Shown piece after piece: positions 52,623 to 63,734 of a stretch of 64,000 bases of DNA (positions are counted from its first letter, which is position 1; every line of letters starts with the position of its first letter). The notes under the pieces were generated by a model. The model saw only the letters and a list, made by a program, of their open reading frames with translations, was not told the DNA's origin and made no database searches. A program made the position numbers and the translations under genes. The stretch spans positions 248,001-312,000 of the forward strand of contig BDDD01000898.1 of the NCBI GenBank assembly GCA_001972305.1, given 5' to 3'. Source of the stretch: Cephalotus follicularis (lineage: Eukaryota; Streptophyta; Magnoliopsida; Oxalidales; Cephalotaceae).

Positions 52623-55374
52623 TGACAAGACCCATTCCCGCTAACTCTCTGGGACACGTGCCCTGACCAGGGATGCCTCTCTTCTTGCCAACAACCCTTT
52701 TAAACTGTAACTGCCCAAGGAGAAAGCCTGAGCTGGGCGCGCAGTTGACAGGCCAGCCGGGGCAGAGGAGCTAACTCCTCACCTGTTCATGCCCCGTGCA
52801 CAACTTGAAACCAAAACTCCAAACGCGCCGTAACACTAACGCCCAAGGCTTTACTTAACCAAGGCTCAAAAATGCGCCGCATTACTTAAGCCCTACGTGC
52901 TCCTCACATGGACTTAACATAACGCGCAAAGCATGCCCGGGGAGAGCACACACGTGCAACCCACGAGCCCACTTAACTAACATGCCTGGGGACACTCCTT
53001 GTCCTCGGGTCTTTCTCCTTCCCAGGCTAAACATGCTTAGCCCAAGTCCAAAACTCTGCGCATAACTAACGCCCTGGGGAGAAAACAACAAAAGCGCCTG
53101 GGGAGAAACCCACGCACACCACACGTACTCACTTAAACTCCCCTGGAGACCACGCATACATATGTTGTCCCCTAGCGTACAACCTTGCTCAACTCAACAA
53201 CAACATCAAAAATCACAGCGTTACTTAAACACTATCAACAACTTATGCCCATCTCGGGCCTTCTCTAACATGGCATCCCTGGCCACCCTCTCCAGGGTCA
53301 CCTCCCCTACTACCTTGTCAAGGCCCAACATCAACATCACCCTGGGGACACCCTGCCTCCCCGGGGTAAGCTCTTTAAACAAAATCCTTGCTTCCAAGCA
53401 TAACATAACAAACACCCATGCTGGGCTCATCCCCGCTACTAGCCCGGGGACTCCCTAGCTCCCCTGCCAGGCCTGAGATCACAAAACTCAAAACATGAAA
53501 AGTTCATAAAAACACATGCTGAACACATCTATAAACTCAAAACATTCATAACATAACTCGAAAGCATAAAACCAAATACATATTTTTCCTCTGGTATAAA
53601 TACACTGCCTCCCCTGGCAGGCAAAAGAACAAACAAAGCTTACTGTCTATACAAAAGGTAAACTCTCAGCTACTCTACTATAAAAGAAGGGTAACAAAAC
53701 CCAAAGTATGCCTTATGCTATGCAATGCTAACGCCCGACCTGACGTTCCATGGTACTGAGCTCAAAAACTACCTTGCTAAGCTTTCTACTGCTGGGCTGA
53801 AGGGTCTCCTCCAGCTGGCTGGTCTACAAAATAGTCTGTGAGGGGATTAGTCCAACTGACTAAGTGAAAGAGAAAGAAACATCCTCTGGTACATTCTTAT
53901 AAATGAATGTGCTGAAAGAAAGCTTACCATGAACATGAAAGACTAACCCAATTAGGGAAAAAGACTGTAAACAAACATATGTCATGGCATACAATAAAGA
54001 AACGCTCAAAGTACTTGAAAGAAACTCACTCTTTTCTCTGCTTAGCTAGTTCTAGAATGTTCATAAAAGCTGAAAAAAACTTAAGAATACAACTCATTAA
54101 AAGAAAGATATCTGTAAAAGAACTGGGGTCCTTCCCGGCTAAACACCCGAGGAGAACAACTAAGCTAGGAACTGGCTTTTCTATGCTATGCTGATCTAGG
54201 CCAAAGCCTTCCGGTTACATAATATAGTTGACAACTTATAGTGGCACTGAGCTGATCTAGGCTGAAGCCTGCTTGGTAGTAACTGCCGAGAACCCATGGT
54301 TCCCTTCTGTTCTTGCTATTTCCTGCTTTGCTTACTTAACTGGGCTGATGGAATGACTGCTGAGGACTAAGTCCTCCTCTAGAAAACTTACTGAAAGGCT
54401 CTAAACTCTTTTTTAGCAACTTAGGTCTGCTGTACTCAAACCCTAAACACCATCATAGACAATAGCGTAAAGGAGATCCAGGTAGGACCTGGGGACAGTC
54501 TTGACAGGCTTCCTATCATAAACAATAGTAGACAGAGGAGGTTAAAGCTATGTACATAGTGCTCGGATGCACTCATACCCTAAACACCATCATAGACAAT
54601 AGCGTAAAGGAGATCCAGGTAGGACCTGGGGGCAGACTCGCTCAACTTCCCATCATAGACAATAGTAGGCTGAGGAGTTGGGTTGAGCACGTACGCGTTA
54701 CCTTACTGGAAAGTGACTAATTCACTTGAAGAACTTGAGCTCTACTGCTTGAGAAGCTCTCTTTCTCTCTCATCTGTCAAAGGAAACATACAAAGACGCT
54801 AGGGAAACAAATTCCAGTTAGAAAACTCTCACTATACTGGGGATTTGAAACTGAAAGAGTCATCAAGAACATCATGAAATAACTAGAAACATAGAAAGGA
54901 TATCCCACTCACTGTTCTTGCTACTTCCTTGGATGTTCACATCCCTTCTCTTCTACTACGCTCTTCCTCTTGCTTGGCTTCTTCTTTCCTCGTCCGCTTG
55001 TTCTTCTTCTTGGGGTCGGACGATTCAAGCTCCCTCTGGTTCAGGAGTTAAGAACGGAAAGAAGAAGAAAACTAGGACTCTCTCTCTCTCTCTAAAACTC
55101 TCTAAACTCTCTGCTGAACTAGAAGAAAGGATGATACAACTCAAAAAGTCTCCACACTAATCCCAACTTAAGCCGTCATTTGTCTTGGGATATGGAAGAT
55201 TCCTCAATAAGCTTTGCACTTAAGTCCTCCAACTTCTACAAATCTCACTTAATCCTTGGCTTAACTCTTCCTCCTCTTATCCATTATTACACATAAGCCC
55301 AAAACTCAAAAGAAAGCATATTTATCAACTTAAAAAGAACTCTTAAAGCTCCAAAAATGGTACGGGGTGTTACA
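52623..55374 (-). repeat. Gypsy-3 right LTR (LTR-B, 5' LTR)
   Basis: 2752 bp, TGACAAGACCC to GGGGTGTTACA on the plus strand. Pairs with LTR-A (39390-42585). ORF-like readings inside it are not genes. Confidence 0.87.
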
Positions 55375-55379
55375 ATTTC
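55375..55379. repeat. Target-site duplication ATTTC, right copy
   Basis: Matches 39385-39389. Confidence 0.88.
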
Positions 55380-55998
55380 TGTATCTGAATGATTTTGGAT
55401 TACTCTGTTTCTGAAAGATGTTTAAGTTTTAATGTCTGAAACTTTCTTTTAATAGTTTTCAAATGCTCGCACGATGATAGTCATAGTATGACGATATTTC
55501 CAGTTGTATCTGTACTTGAAAGAAGAATGATTTATGTATTTGTTTGAATCTATTTTAAGTCTGTTTGAATCTGTTAAGTCTGTTTTCAATTTGTTTTGAT
55601 GGCGTTTCTGATTTATGTTTTGATAATATGGTTGAGGCAGAGCCCAACCCATACTTGTTTTCTGTTTAAATTTTGGTCTGCTGAGGGTTGAGCCCATTTT
55701 ATAAACTGTTTCCTCCTTCGGGAGTGTGGTTGCTGAGGGCTGAGCCCATTTTATAAATTGTATTTTTCTTTACAGGGGGCATAGTCCGATAAACGAGTAC
55801 TACATGCCTGATTTTTGTAAAAATTTAAGAGTTAGAATTATTTTCAAGTTTTTCAAGAAACTTTTATGTTTATTCTTTTGTTTAAAAATGTATTTATGAA
55901 ACTCTGTTCTGCTGAACCTACGAGGTGAGTTTCAGATGGGAGGCTTGGCCTCGTAGTGGGCGCGACGGATTCCATCTGGGCTGGGTCCGGGCGTGTCA

Positions 55999-56003
55999 GA
56001 AAT
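55999..56003. repeat. Target-site duplication GAAAT, right copy
   Basis: Matches 37912-37916. Confidence 0.82.
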
Positions 56004-57178
56004 AGTGGCAATGACACCGTTGTGTCAAATCATCAGAACAGAAGGTCATACACTTGCAGACAGTGCCTCTCATGGGCATCATATAAGTAACTAATACAAT
56101 ACCGAGATCACCATGAATCTAAACATATTTAGCAGATTTCATAATACAGAATCTCATTTCATCAAAACAGACTTTAAACAGATTTAAACAGATACAGAAA
56201 TCAACAGAGCTGTCAAAACAGATATAAACAGATACAGAAATCGTTTTTCTTATCAAATACAGATATAACCGAAAATAGCGTCATACTATGACTATCATCA
56301 TGCGAGCATTTGAAAACATTAAAAGAAAGTTTCAGACATTAAAACTTTAACAAATTTCAGAAATGAAAAAAAACCAAGTTCATGCAGATACAGAAATAAA
56401 ATAAACGAATACGCTTAAACATTTAAAACATTTAAAAGCATCTTAGAGTAAAAATGGTTAAAGAAAGGCGTTCCACTCACAGAACAGACGAGCAAGTCCA
56501 CGACTAGTCGCCTCCATGGCTGACCTCAAAGGCATGATCCTCTACCAACAGACAACAGACAGATATATATACATATCAGACCAGACTTGACAATCAAGCA
56601 GAACTCAAACACGTACTAAGACGTGCAATGCTTTATGCAATGAAATGCATGCAGATGTCAGAAAACTAAAATCGACCTATACGGTCGACAGAAACAGAAG
56701 TTTGATTATTAAAACATCTTTTAAAACTTCAAGTTTAAACACCATTTCGAAAATCATTAAAATCCAAGTGGTTGTCCAGGTTATCCAATTTCGAGTAAAC
56801 TACACAATTCAAGTTCATATATCGCAGAAACAGATACATAATTACTGAATTCAACGAAAAATAGAATTAACGGAACAGAGTTCAGAGTTTACCAAAATCG
56901 GACGGAACGGAGCACAGAGCCGAAATCTCAGAACGAAACCGGAACGAATCACACCTACGCGAATAACAGAGTCGGAAAGCTGGACGGGTCTGAAATGCTC
57001 TGTTAGAGATTGCCGGGGCGTGGGCTCACGGGCCGCAGCCGGCCGGTGCATGGCTGTCACTCGTGGTCGCCGGTCAGCAGCAGAGGTCGCATATGGTGTG
57101 TCAGAGAACGGAGATCACAGATCTAAGGCGTGTTGGTCACGGAGCCGTCGCGTCTGGCCGGAATGGGATCTTGCTTGA

Positions 57179-57941
57179 AATTTTTTTAGTTAATCATAAA
57201 TCTATAGGCATATGACTGTATATGAAAAAGAAAAATTCTAGAAGGGTTAAAATTGTTATGTACAGATGAAATAGTTAGGCATGTCTTGTAAGCTTACAAA
57301 TTTGTATGCATAAACTAAATTGATAGAATATTAAATCTAACGATTGAATTTTAAAAATATTAAAATCACAAGTCCTGTAATTAGGATAATTATATGAACC
57401 TAAGTTAGGCTCATTGACATGGTAAATATATTTTTCTTATACATTTATGTATGCGTCTCTCTTTCTCTATCTCTCTCTATATATATAAAGAGAGAGATGG
57501 ACACATAAAAAGCGAGCACAACTCCCAACACACATCATAAAGTGCATTGCAAACTGAGCTAACTTTTTATGTGTTTATCTCTCTGCTCCTTAATTAGTGT
57601 CCAAAGGGCACTTGTTAGCCCAACCTTTAATAAAATACTGAAAATAACAACAAAAAAGTGACAAGTTAGCAATTCGCTTGCAAGACTATAATTTCATTAA
57701 AAAAAACTTCAAGGATATTCCACCTTGAAGAAAAAAATATGCATAAATCACTATAAATCCAATAACTTAGCAATCAGATAATTGAAGAAACAAATAAAAA
57801 TAGTATCATTGAATATGACAAACAAAAATAGGTGGATCATCAGGACACACAATACTAACCGTAAATTTACTTTCCAAAAAAAAAAAACAGTAAACAAAAA
57901 TGAATCATAAAGTATAAAATGAAGGAAATAACAATACATAC
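57179..57941. other. AT-rich spacer, possible MITE remnant
   Basis: No gene. The stretch at 57230-57290 (GGTTAAAATTGTTATGTAC, then AAATAGTTAG) resembles the arm of the foldback element near 33990-34030, so an old relative may lie here. Inverted words AGAGATGGACACATAAAAAG (about 57493) and CTTTTTATGTGTTTATCTCT (about 57563) form a second imperfect hairpin. A palindromic TA/GA low-complexity run is at 57455-57500. Confidence 0.45.
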
Positions 57942-58643
57942 TGTTGATACATAAATCCTTTCCTCAACAGTATCATACGTGAAGGACTTTGATTTGTTGA
58001 AGGAAATGCTGAGATATACCCGAGAAGAAGATTTGATGGTGATTATAGTCCCTGCACAAGAAGACAAACGGGTCGTAGGTCCAGGAGGTTGAACTCCCGG
58101 GGACACTTCGACGCTCAAGTTAGACAATGCACAGAGTATTTTGCGTGCTTTTGTGTATAAAAATGGCTAACACAAAGTGTTTTTGAGTGTTAAAGTTACC
58201 GACCTCAAATATGTGTTCGATACTGGTATTTATAGTGCTAGTTTGTAACTGTTTGAGCATGAATTTCGGAGGTGATTTCTGTCCCCTAAGGAAATGTCGA
58301 GGATCTCGAGATTTCCCTTATCTTCACCTGATTTTATGTAATTGTTTGCTGATATTGCGGAGGCAACCCCTGAAATGTTGGCTGAATTTTAGGCCTTATC
58401 CCGTGATGGAGAAGGAGGTCCTCTGAAAAACCGCCGAGGATCTTTACTGGGGTCCTCTACAAAACTGCCGAGGATCTTCGCTGAGGTCCTTGGGAAAACT
58501 GCCGAGGATCTCATTTGTTTCCTTAGATAGAGTTAATGTGTTTCCTCTGACTTGTATCCATATAAGCTTTAATTCACTTATGGCTGTGGCAATGTCTGTA
58601 GAGGATGCGTGTCACTCTTATAGATAGATTTTTTGTCGTATCA
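57942..58643 (-). repeat. Tat-2 3' LTR
   Basis: 702 bp. On the minus strand it starts TGATACGACAAAAAATC and ends TTTATGTATCAACA, the same style as Tat-1. A polypurine-like AGGGGGCATA precedes it (58644-58653). It is longer than the Tat-1 LTR partly because of a 34-bp tandem repeat. Confidence 0.82.
58427..58511. repeat. 34-bp tandem repeat in the Tat-2 LTR
   Basis: AAAACYGCCGAGGATCT starts at 58427, 58461 and 58495, an exact 34-bp period. Confidence 0.85.
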
Positions 58644-59265
58644 TATGCCCCCTGGTCCTTCTTCTCTGCCCTTAGCAGAGGTGGAGAAACAAAGCTAAGA
58701 GTTGTTGCTCGGGCATAACTTCATTGTAGAGTCGGACTCAAACAGGAAGAGGAAATAGGTCTTCATGCGGTCCTTTGACAACATTGGGCTGGCCTTATCA
58801 AAGGATAAGAAGCAGAGGTGGAGGACTCTCGCTCGGTTCGTCACCTTGGGATGTAGCTGGGCTTGCCTTAACATCTTTGGGCCCAAACCTAACATCCTTA
58901 ACAGGCGTATTGAACTTGATTTACACGTGGCAGGTCCTGCATAACTCCCGCTTTTGTCCCTTCATTCCCCAAGCCAGATCCAACGGTCCATTTGATCTTT
59001 AGAGATTGTGTGGCTTGAATCTTTCCTCTGGTCTTCAAAAAGGTACTTTATTCTCAAAGAAGCTTTCTCTTTGCCCTCTTCATCTTCTGGAGATTAATTT
59101 GCTGCGCTAAGTTCCTCTGATCTTTTTGGACTGTCAATCCAATCTTGTCTCATACGTCTATCTTCAAACTTCTAGGTGAGTTTTTCTTGGCTATATATTA
59201 CTTCTGCCTGACCTAGATCTTCCCCTTAGGTTTTCTCAGCTTCTTATCCTTCTTCTCTGGTGTAG

Positions 59266-60170
59266 ATGGATAGAAATGAAAGAACTCGTAGATCCCCCAC
59301 CCCTGAGGATGTCACTCCCTTGGCGATGGTGGTACTCATCGCCGAGGGCTCCCACAGTTCTGAGGAAAGTGTGGGTTCTGCCGTGGGAGACCTTGATGCT
59401 CTCGCTGCTGAAGTTGGACCTCATACCTCGGATGATTATCTTGATATGAGTATGCTTTCTCGTGGGAAAGAATTAGAGCTCACCAAAAAATATCGTTTTC
59501 TTACGGGCATAAGATTCAATCTTCCCAAAAATTCTCGGATGGCTATAGAGAGCAGGCCTGGTCTCTTCGTGGTTTTTGAAGATGCTCTCTCACATGGTTT
59601 GAGAGTACCAGTACCCCCCATTTGCCATTTCGATTTTGAGGAGTTTTGGTGTACACCCCACGCTCCTCCAACCACCAACCTGGAGTTTTATGGTAGGTTT
59701 CTTGGTCAAATGACTCGAATCAGAGGTTACTGCGTTAGTGGGATTGTTTAAAGAGTTCCACGTTCTTTCTGCCTCCCCAGACAAGAGTGGATACTTCTTC
59801 AAATCCCGGCTATGCGCTAAGAAATTGCTGATAAATCCTACCAAATCCATCAAGCACTGGAGGAGGAGGTATTTCTTGATAAAGAACCATCCTGGGTTCA
59901 CTGCCTCCTGCTGGTGTGATTCATTAGATACATCGCTCCTAAATAAGAGGTCATGCCTGTCCTCGGGAGAAAAGGTGGACCTAGGCAAGCTTTTGGCCTT
60001 AGAGGCTGAGGAAGTGAACTCCGTGGTGCTTGAGGAACGCCTGGTACAAGTTGGGCTGAGTGTGACTCCCAGCCGAATACCCCACTTGGACGATTCCGAG
60101 GACACCCTAGAAGGGGCAGACACCCAGGGAGAGAGAGTGCAGGATAGATCCTCGCTTGATGTGCCGAGGG
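59266..60170 (+). pseudogene. Tat-2 antisense ORF, N-terminal domain (fossil)
   Basis: The ATG at 59266 gives MDRNERTRRSPTPEDVTPLA. The domain words are LFVVFEDALSHGLRVPVPPI, FYGRFLGQMTRIRGYCVSGI, FKEFHVLSASPDKSGYFFKS, KSIKHWRRRYFLIKNHPGF and DLGKLLALEAEEVNSVVLEE. These follow the Tat-1 antisense domain block by block and have the same 'putative gypsy-type transposon' (Transposase_28-like) layout. It reads away from the 3' LTR, antisense to gag. Preservation of the same domain in two diverged elements suggests it was once under selection. Function unknown. Confidence 0.68.
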
Positions 60171-60264
60171 AAAGCTGTATTAAGCCTTTATCTCCTCCTT
60201 TAACTTTACTTCTTCTAGTTCTTGTTTCATCTCTGATTGTTTTATTTTCTTGTGGCTGCTTTCA

Positions 60265-60753
60265 GCAATGGCTCCTTGGTGCCACTTTTCTGCCATCCTG
60301 AAGGCCACCGACAAAATGAAGTCTACTGCAGATGGCTCAAAACAGAAGGGAAAGGCTGCCGAGATCGAAGGGCCGCGACAAAAATCCAAAGCTCCCGAGA
60401 CTACGAGGGGTGCTGTCGAGAAGAAGAACTATGGGGGCAAGAGGCCTATAGAGGAAAGTTCCCCCAATGAGGTCCATGTGCCCCTGAGGAAGAGAAGCAA
60501 GAAAGGGAAAGACGCCAAGGAGGTCACCATTCTTGGTGTGAGTCCTCATGACCCAATTCTGCTACCTCCCCCTCAAGACATTGAGAGTCTGCTTAGAGAG
60601 CTAGACTCCTTTGACAGATCCAAGATACATCTGAAAGCCGCCAGGGTTCCTGAAGCGGTCAGCCAAATGGTCTTCTTCCCCATGGAAATACAGGTGAGAA
60701 AAGACTGGACCAACGGGGAGTTGGTAACCCAGTTTCTTTCGAGCAACCTCAGG
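60265..60753 (+). pseudogene. Tat-2 antisense ORF, basic middle part (fossil)
   Basis: A Lys/Gly/Glu-rich stretch with the basic cluster PLRKRSKKGKDAKE (a possible nuclear localisation signal, about 60481-60522). It is followed by LLPPPQDIESLLRELDSFDR and VSQMVFFPMEIQVRKDWTNG, the last matching HEVEVRKSWLIGQ in Tat-1. It is preceded by a pyrimidine-rich run ending TTTCAG (60267), which looks like a 3' splice site. Confidence 0.55.
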
Positions 60754-60821
60754 GTAAGATATTTCTTCCACACCATTTTTTTGTCCTCTAACATATACGT
60801 TCCTTTAACATGCTCTGAACA

Positions 60822-61576
60822 GTGCTCAACTGCTGGTGGAGAACTTCTCGATCATTCTTGCCAGGGATGCGAAGCTGAGGGCGGACATGGCAGTGCTGGA
60901 GGAGACTGCTCGCTTCGCAAAGGCTCAATTGGATGAAGTCCTCAAGGCTTAGGAGTCTATTATCAAGGAGAAGAAGTAGGCTGTTGAAGACTTGGAGGAG
61001 GAGGGAGCAGAGAGGAAGGCTCTGGACGAAGAACTTGCTTGTGCCAAGGAGAGATGCCTTGGATTGGAGGCAAAGCTTGACAACCATCAACAGAAAGACA
61101 AAGCTTGGTTGAAGAGGGCAGCGGACAAGGCCATGACGGAGTTCAAGTCTTCAGACGAGTTCCAAATACTGATGAAATCCTCAGTGGAGGAGTTCAAAGC
61201 TTCGCCAGATTTTGAAGAGGCAGTGTCTGAGGTTACCGCCGAATACTACCATCGGGGTTTCTACTCTTGTAGGAACTGGGTTTTTTCTCTTCATCTGGAG
61301 GTTCCTTTGGATGGTGTGATGTATGGTCTTGCCGCCAATGCCTTTGACTTCTATCCCGAAGGGGTCGACGAGGAGGAGGAGAAATTTAAGCTTGCTCTGG
61401 AGAAGGGAGCTTCGTTTGCTCTGAAAGGCGAGGAAATAAGAACCGAGACACCAGACTTGGTAGTCTTACCCTCAGATCATGCCTTGGATTCCTCTTTGGA
61501 ACTAGAGCCTCCAACCACTGATCGCTTCAGCACTCCCTTGCCCGAGGGTGAACATGAAGATCCTCCCCAGCCTTAG
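60822..61576 (+). pseudogene. Tat-2 antisense ORF, coiled-coil and C-terminal part (fossil)
   Basis: Long helical stretches with heptad-like spacing (DEELACAKERCLGLEAKLDN, about 61024-61085). Then FKSSDEFQILMKSSVEEFKA, and the conserved GFYSCRNWVFSLHLEVPLDG and DFYPEGVDEEEE blocks shared with Tat-1 (16150-16698). It ends with an acidic, Pro-rich tail, PPTTDRFSTPLPEGEHEDPP. A poly(A)-type ATTAATGAA follows at about 61630. Confidence 0.6.
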
Positions 61577-61579
61577 CTT

Positions 61580-62265
61580 TTTTGCTTTTGCCTTGTAATT
61601 TTTTGCTCTTTGCTTGTAACTTTCTCTGACTATTAATGAAGTATTTGGACCCCTCGGACCTTCTTTAATTTTCTGCATCGTATGCTTGAATTCCATTCTG
61701 GTACCTCTAACTCCCTTAGGATAGTTGAGTGAAAGTTATAGGACTGATGCTTCTTCTGCGCATTATTGTTCCCCTTGGGGATTTTAGCTTAGTCTATTTC
61801 ATAGACTTTATGTTTTGGCGTTACAATTTTCAGGCCTAATTATCCAAACTTCCTAGTCCCCTTAGGACACCTTATTTCAAAGGAGTTTAGGCAATAACAC
61901 TTGGTCTTTGCGAGTTCTGGTGTGTTCGTAGACCAAGTCTTAGGTCTGCTTGGACAAGTTCTTACTGGTTTGCCGAGCCGGATCTCGTATGGTGCATTAT
62001 ATGCTAGACCAGGTCATCTAAGCTTGCAGTCCACATAGGGACACTTGTTTCAAAGTGTTCAGTCCAACGAACTTGATCATTGTGAGTTCTTATGGATTCG
62101 CCTTTCAAGACACGATATTGGATTGGCCAGACAATTTCCCATGGGGTTGCTGGCCTGTGTTTGCTCCCTTGGGAGTCTTATTGCTTCCTTGGAAGTCTTT
62201 TCGAGTTTGCCCCCTTATAGGTCTTTTGTTTATGTACTGTTTGGTGGTTCTCGGAAGGAGTCTTT
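61580..62265. other. Tat-2 spacer
   Basis: Non-coding; aligns reversed with 15540-16145 of Tat-1. It carries palindromic words CTCCCTTAGGATAG (61710), TTCCCCTTGGGGA (61769), GTCCCCTTAGGAC (61857), GTCCACATAGGGAC (62029) and CTCCCTTGGGAG (62165), spaced about 60-170 bp. Confidence 0.6.
62044..62116. other. 73-bp conserved block, Tat-2 copy
   Basis: Partner of 15597-15669, with four differences by eye. Confidence 0.7.
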
Positions 62266-62268
62266 AAT

Positions 62269-62470
62269 GCTCCTCTGATGGGAGGCTTTGTTGCTCCTCT
62301 GGGAGTAGTCTCAGGTGCTCCTCGTGGGGAGGCTTTTGGTGCTCCTCTGGAGGGAGGCTTTTGTTGCTCCCATTGGGGAGGCTTTAGTGTTCCTCTGGTG
62401 GGAGTCTTCGTTACTCCTATGGTAGGAGGTTTTATTGCTCTTTGTGGGGAGGCTTTTGGTGCTGAGGTGC
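62269..62470. repeat. About 24-bp tandem array in Tat-2
   Basis: Eight or nine units of the type GCTCCTCTGGGAGGCTTTTG, starting at 62269, 62293, 62317, 62341, 62366, 62389, 62413, 62438 and 62461. The period is 23-25 bp. Confidence 0.8.
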
Positions 62471-62815
62471 CGAGGACACAAGACGCCGGGGTCCCTGGCT
62501 GTAACAGGCGTCCATGGTGCTGAGGTGCTGAGGTTTCGAGGATGCACCAGTGTAATGTTCCTGAACATGCATGCACCCCGGGAGTACAGTGTTAAACGCC
62601 AGAGCTCTCCTTAATGTGGCACGCGTCCAAGCATACGTTCTCCAGGGCATTTGAGCTCTCCACAAGCATGTATCTAGAGCATACCATGACATGCATGCAG
62701 TGCATCCTAGCCTGCCATGCCATGCACCCGTGCAATAGGCCGGGCTCTCCAACAGTGCACCTGAACATGCATTTAAGCGGTGCTTTTTGGGAAGACGTTA
62801 CATTTCATCTCTGGT

Positions 62816-63265
62816 GCTCCTCTGGGAGGCTTCTCAGAATGGTCCTCTGGGGGACTTCTCGAAATGCTCTCCTGGGAGGATTCTCAGAATGGTCCTCTGG
62901 AGGACTTCTCGGAATGCTCTCCTGGGAGGCTTCTCAGAATGCTCTACTAGAAGGCTTCTCGGAATGGTCCTCTGGAGGAATTCTAGAAATACTCTCTTGG
63001 GAAGCTTCTCAGAATGGACCTCTAGAGGACCTCTCAAAATGCTCTCCTGGGAGGCTTCTCGGAATGGTCCTCTGGAGGAATTCTCGGAATGCTCTCCTAG
63101 GAGGCTTCACGGAATGGTCCTCTGGAATACTTCTAGGAATGCGCTCCTAGGATGTTTCTAAGAATGGTCCTCTGGAGGACCTCTCGAAATGCTCTCCTGG
63201 GAGGCTTCTCAGAATGGACCTCTGGAGGACTTCTCGGAATGCTTTCCTAGAAGGCTTCTCGGAAT
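62816..63265. repeat. 25-bp tandem array, 18 monomers of two alternating types
   Basis: Every monomer is exactly 25 bp. Type A has the palindrome GTCCTCTGGAGGAC, type B CTCCTGGGAG. Starts run every 25 bp from 62816 to 63241, in the order B-A alternating except for one B-B pair at 62916-62941. The effective higher-order unit is 50 bp. Confidence 0.92.
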
Positions 63266-63734
63266 TGTTTATATTAAAGCTTCTTAGTAGAGGGAGTTGA
63301 TCGATGGCTGTTCAGAGGTTTAAGGACATGAACATTGGGAATTTGGTACCTTGCAGACTTGGAACTGTGATCTTACCAAGCACTTTTTTGAGAAAAAAAT
63401 TCAATCTTAAGAGAAAATTCAATCTTATTAACATACTCGAATTTGTACAACTTTGAAAAAGCAGTTGGTAGCATATGTCTCCTCGGACGTGTCCTCGACT
63501 TTTAGTCAGAGGATCTCCCTGCCCCCTAGAGTTTCAAGTTTGAATGTTCCTTGGTAGGAGCTAGTTTTCTTCTGCCTTATAGTATGGTCATGGCATCATG
63601 GTATCTGGTTTTCAAGACTTTCACTATCGTTCAGAGACATAAGGCAACTTCAAATATTCTCTGTTCTACACCCCTCCAAAGATGAAGTGAATTACTCCAT
63701 TGGGCAGTTGCTACTGCTCGGCCTACTGAGGAGC
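63266..63734. other. Tat-2 stretch between array and gag
   Basis: I see no recognisable domain here on either strand; composition is mixed. Confidence 0.4.

Larger units (their letters stand above)
39390..55374 (-). mobile_element. Gypsy-3: Ty3/gypsy element, minus strand, host of Copia-2
   Basis: The two LTRs begin TGTCAAGACCC (39390) and TGACAAGACCC (52623) on the plus strand, and the right one ends GGGGTGTTACA (55374); ATTTC flanks both sides. The 5' LTR is the right-hand one, because the primer-binding site and gag read leftward from it. Parts recognised are LTR-A (left), gag and LTR-B (right); I see no pol. LTR-A hosts an hAT-like MITE and Copia-2. TGTAACACCCC LTR ends, an iMet-like primer site and the gag wording suggest a chromovirus, but no chromodomain is present to prove it. 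Broken. Confidence 0.82.
37917..55998 (+). mobile_element. LTR Y: solo LTR split by Gypsy-3
   Basis: Starts TGTGACATCCGTG at 37917 and ends GGGCGTGTCA at 55998. Its own sequence is 37917-39389 plus 55380-55998, about 2.09 kb. GAAAT flanks it on both sides and no internal region is present, so it is a solo LTR. It contains a (TA)n(GT)n microsatellite (38227-38269) and a GC-rich stretch (38360-38800) with spurious ORFs. Confidence 0.82.
36909..57178 (-). mobile_element. LTR W: old LTR split by the nest
   Basis: Pieces at 36909-37911 and 56004-57178 together resemble LTR Y in reverse orientation. For example 37060-37330 is the inverse of 55600-55870, and 56460-56700 the inverse of 39115-39340. 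It is an older, incomplete, opposite-orientation relative of LTR Y that served as Y's target. A 40-bp partial duplication (TGACAC...GCGCCCAC) marks its left end. The original element family is Ty3/gypsy-like by its TGTGACATCC/GTGTCA-type ends. Confidence 0.7.

Noticed and set aside
54918-55160. 80-residue ORF with a hydrophobic N-terminus
   Set aside because: It is inside Gypsy-3 LTR-B, and the matching stretch of LTR-A does not keep it as a gene. Chance ORF.
62614-63161. ORFs of 124-178 residues across the 25-bp array
   Set aside because: The repeat keeps several frames open by itself. The periodic translation has no independent support.
62816-63265. Possible CRISPR array
   Set aside because: The monomers are contiguous with no unique spacers, and the setting is a plant retroelement.
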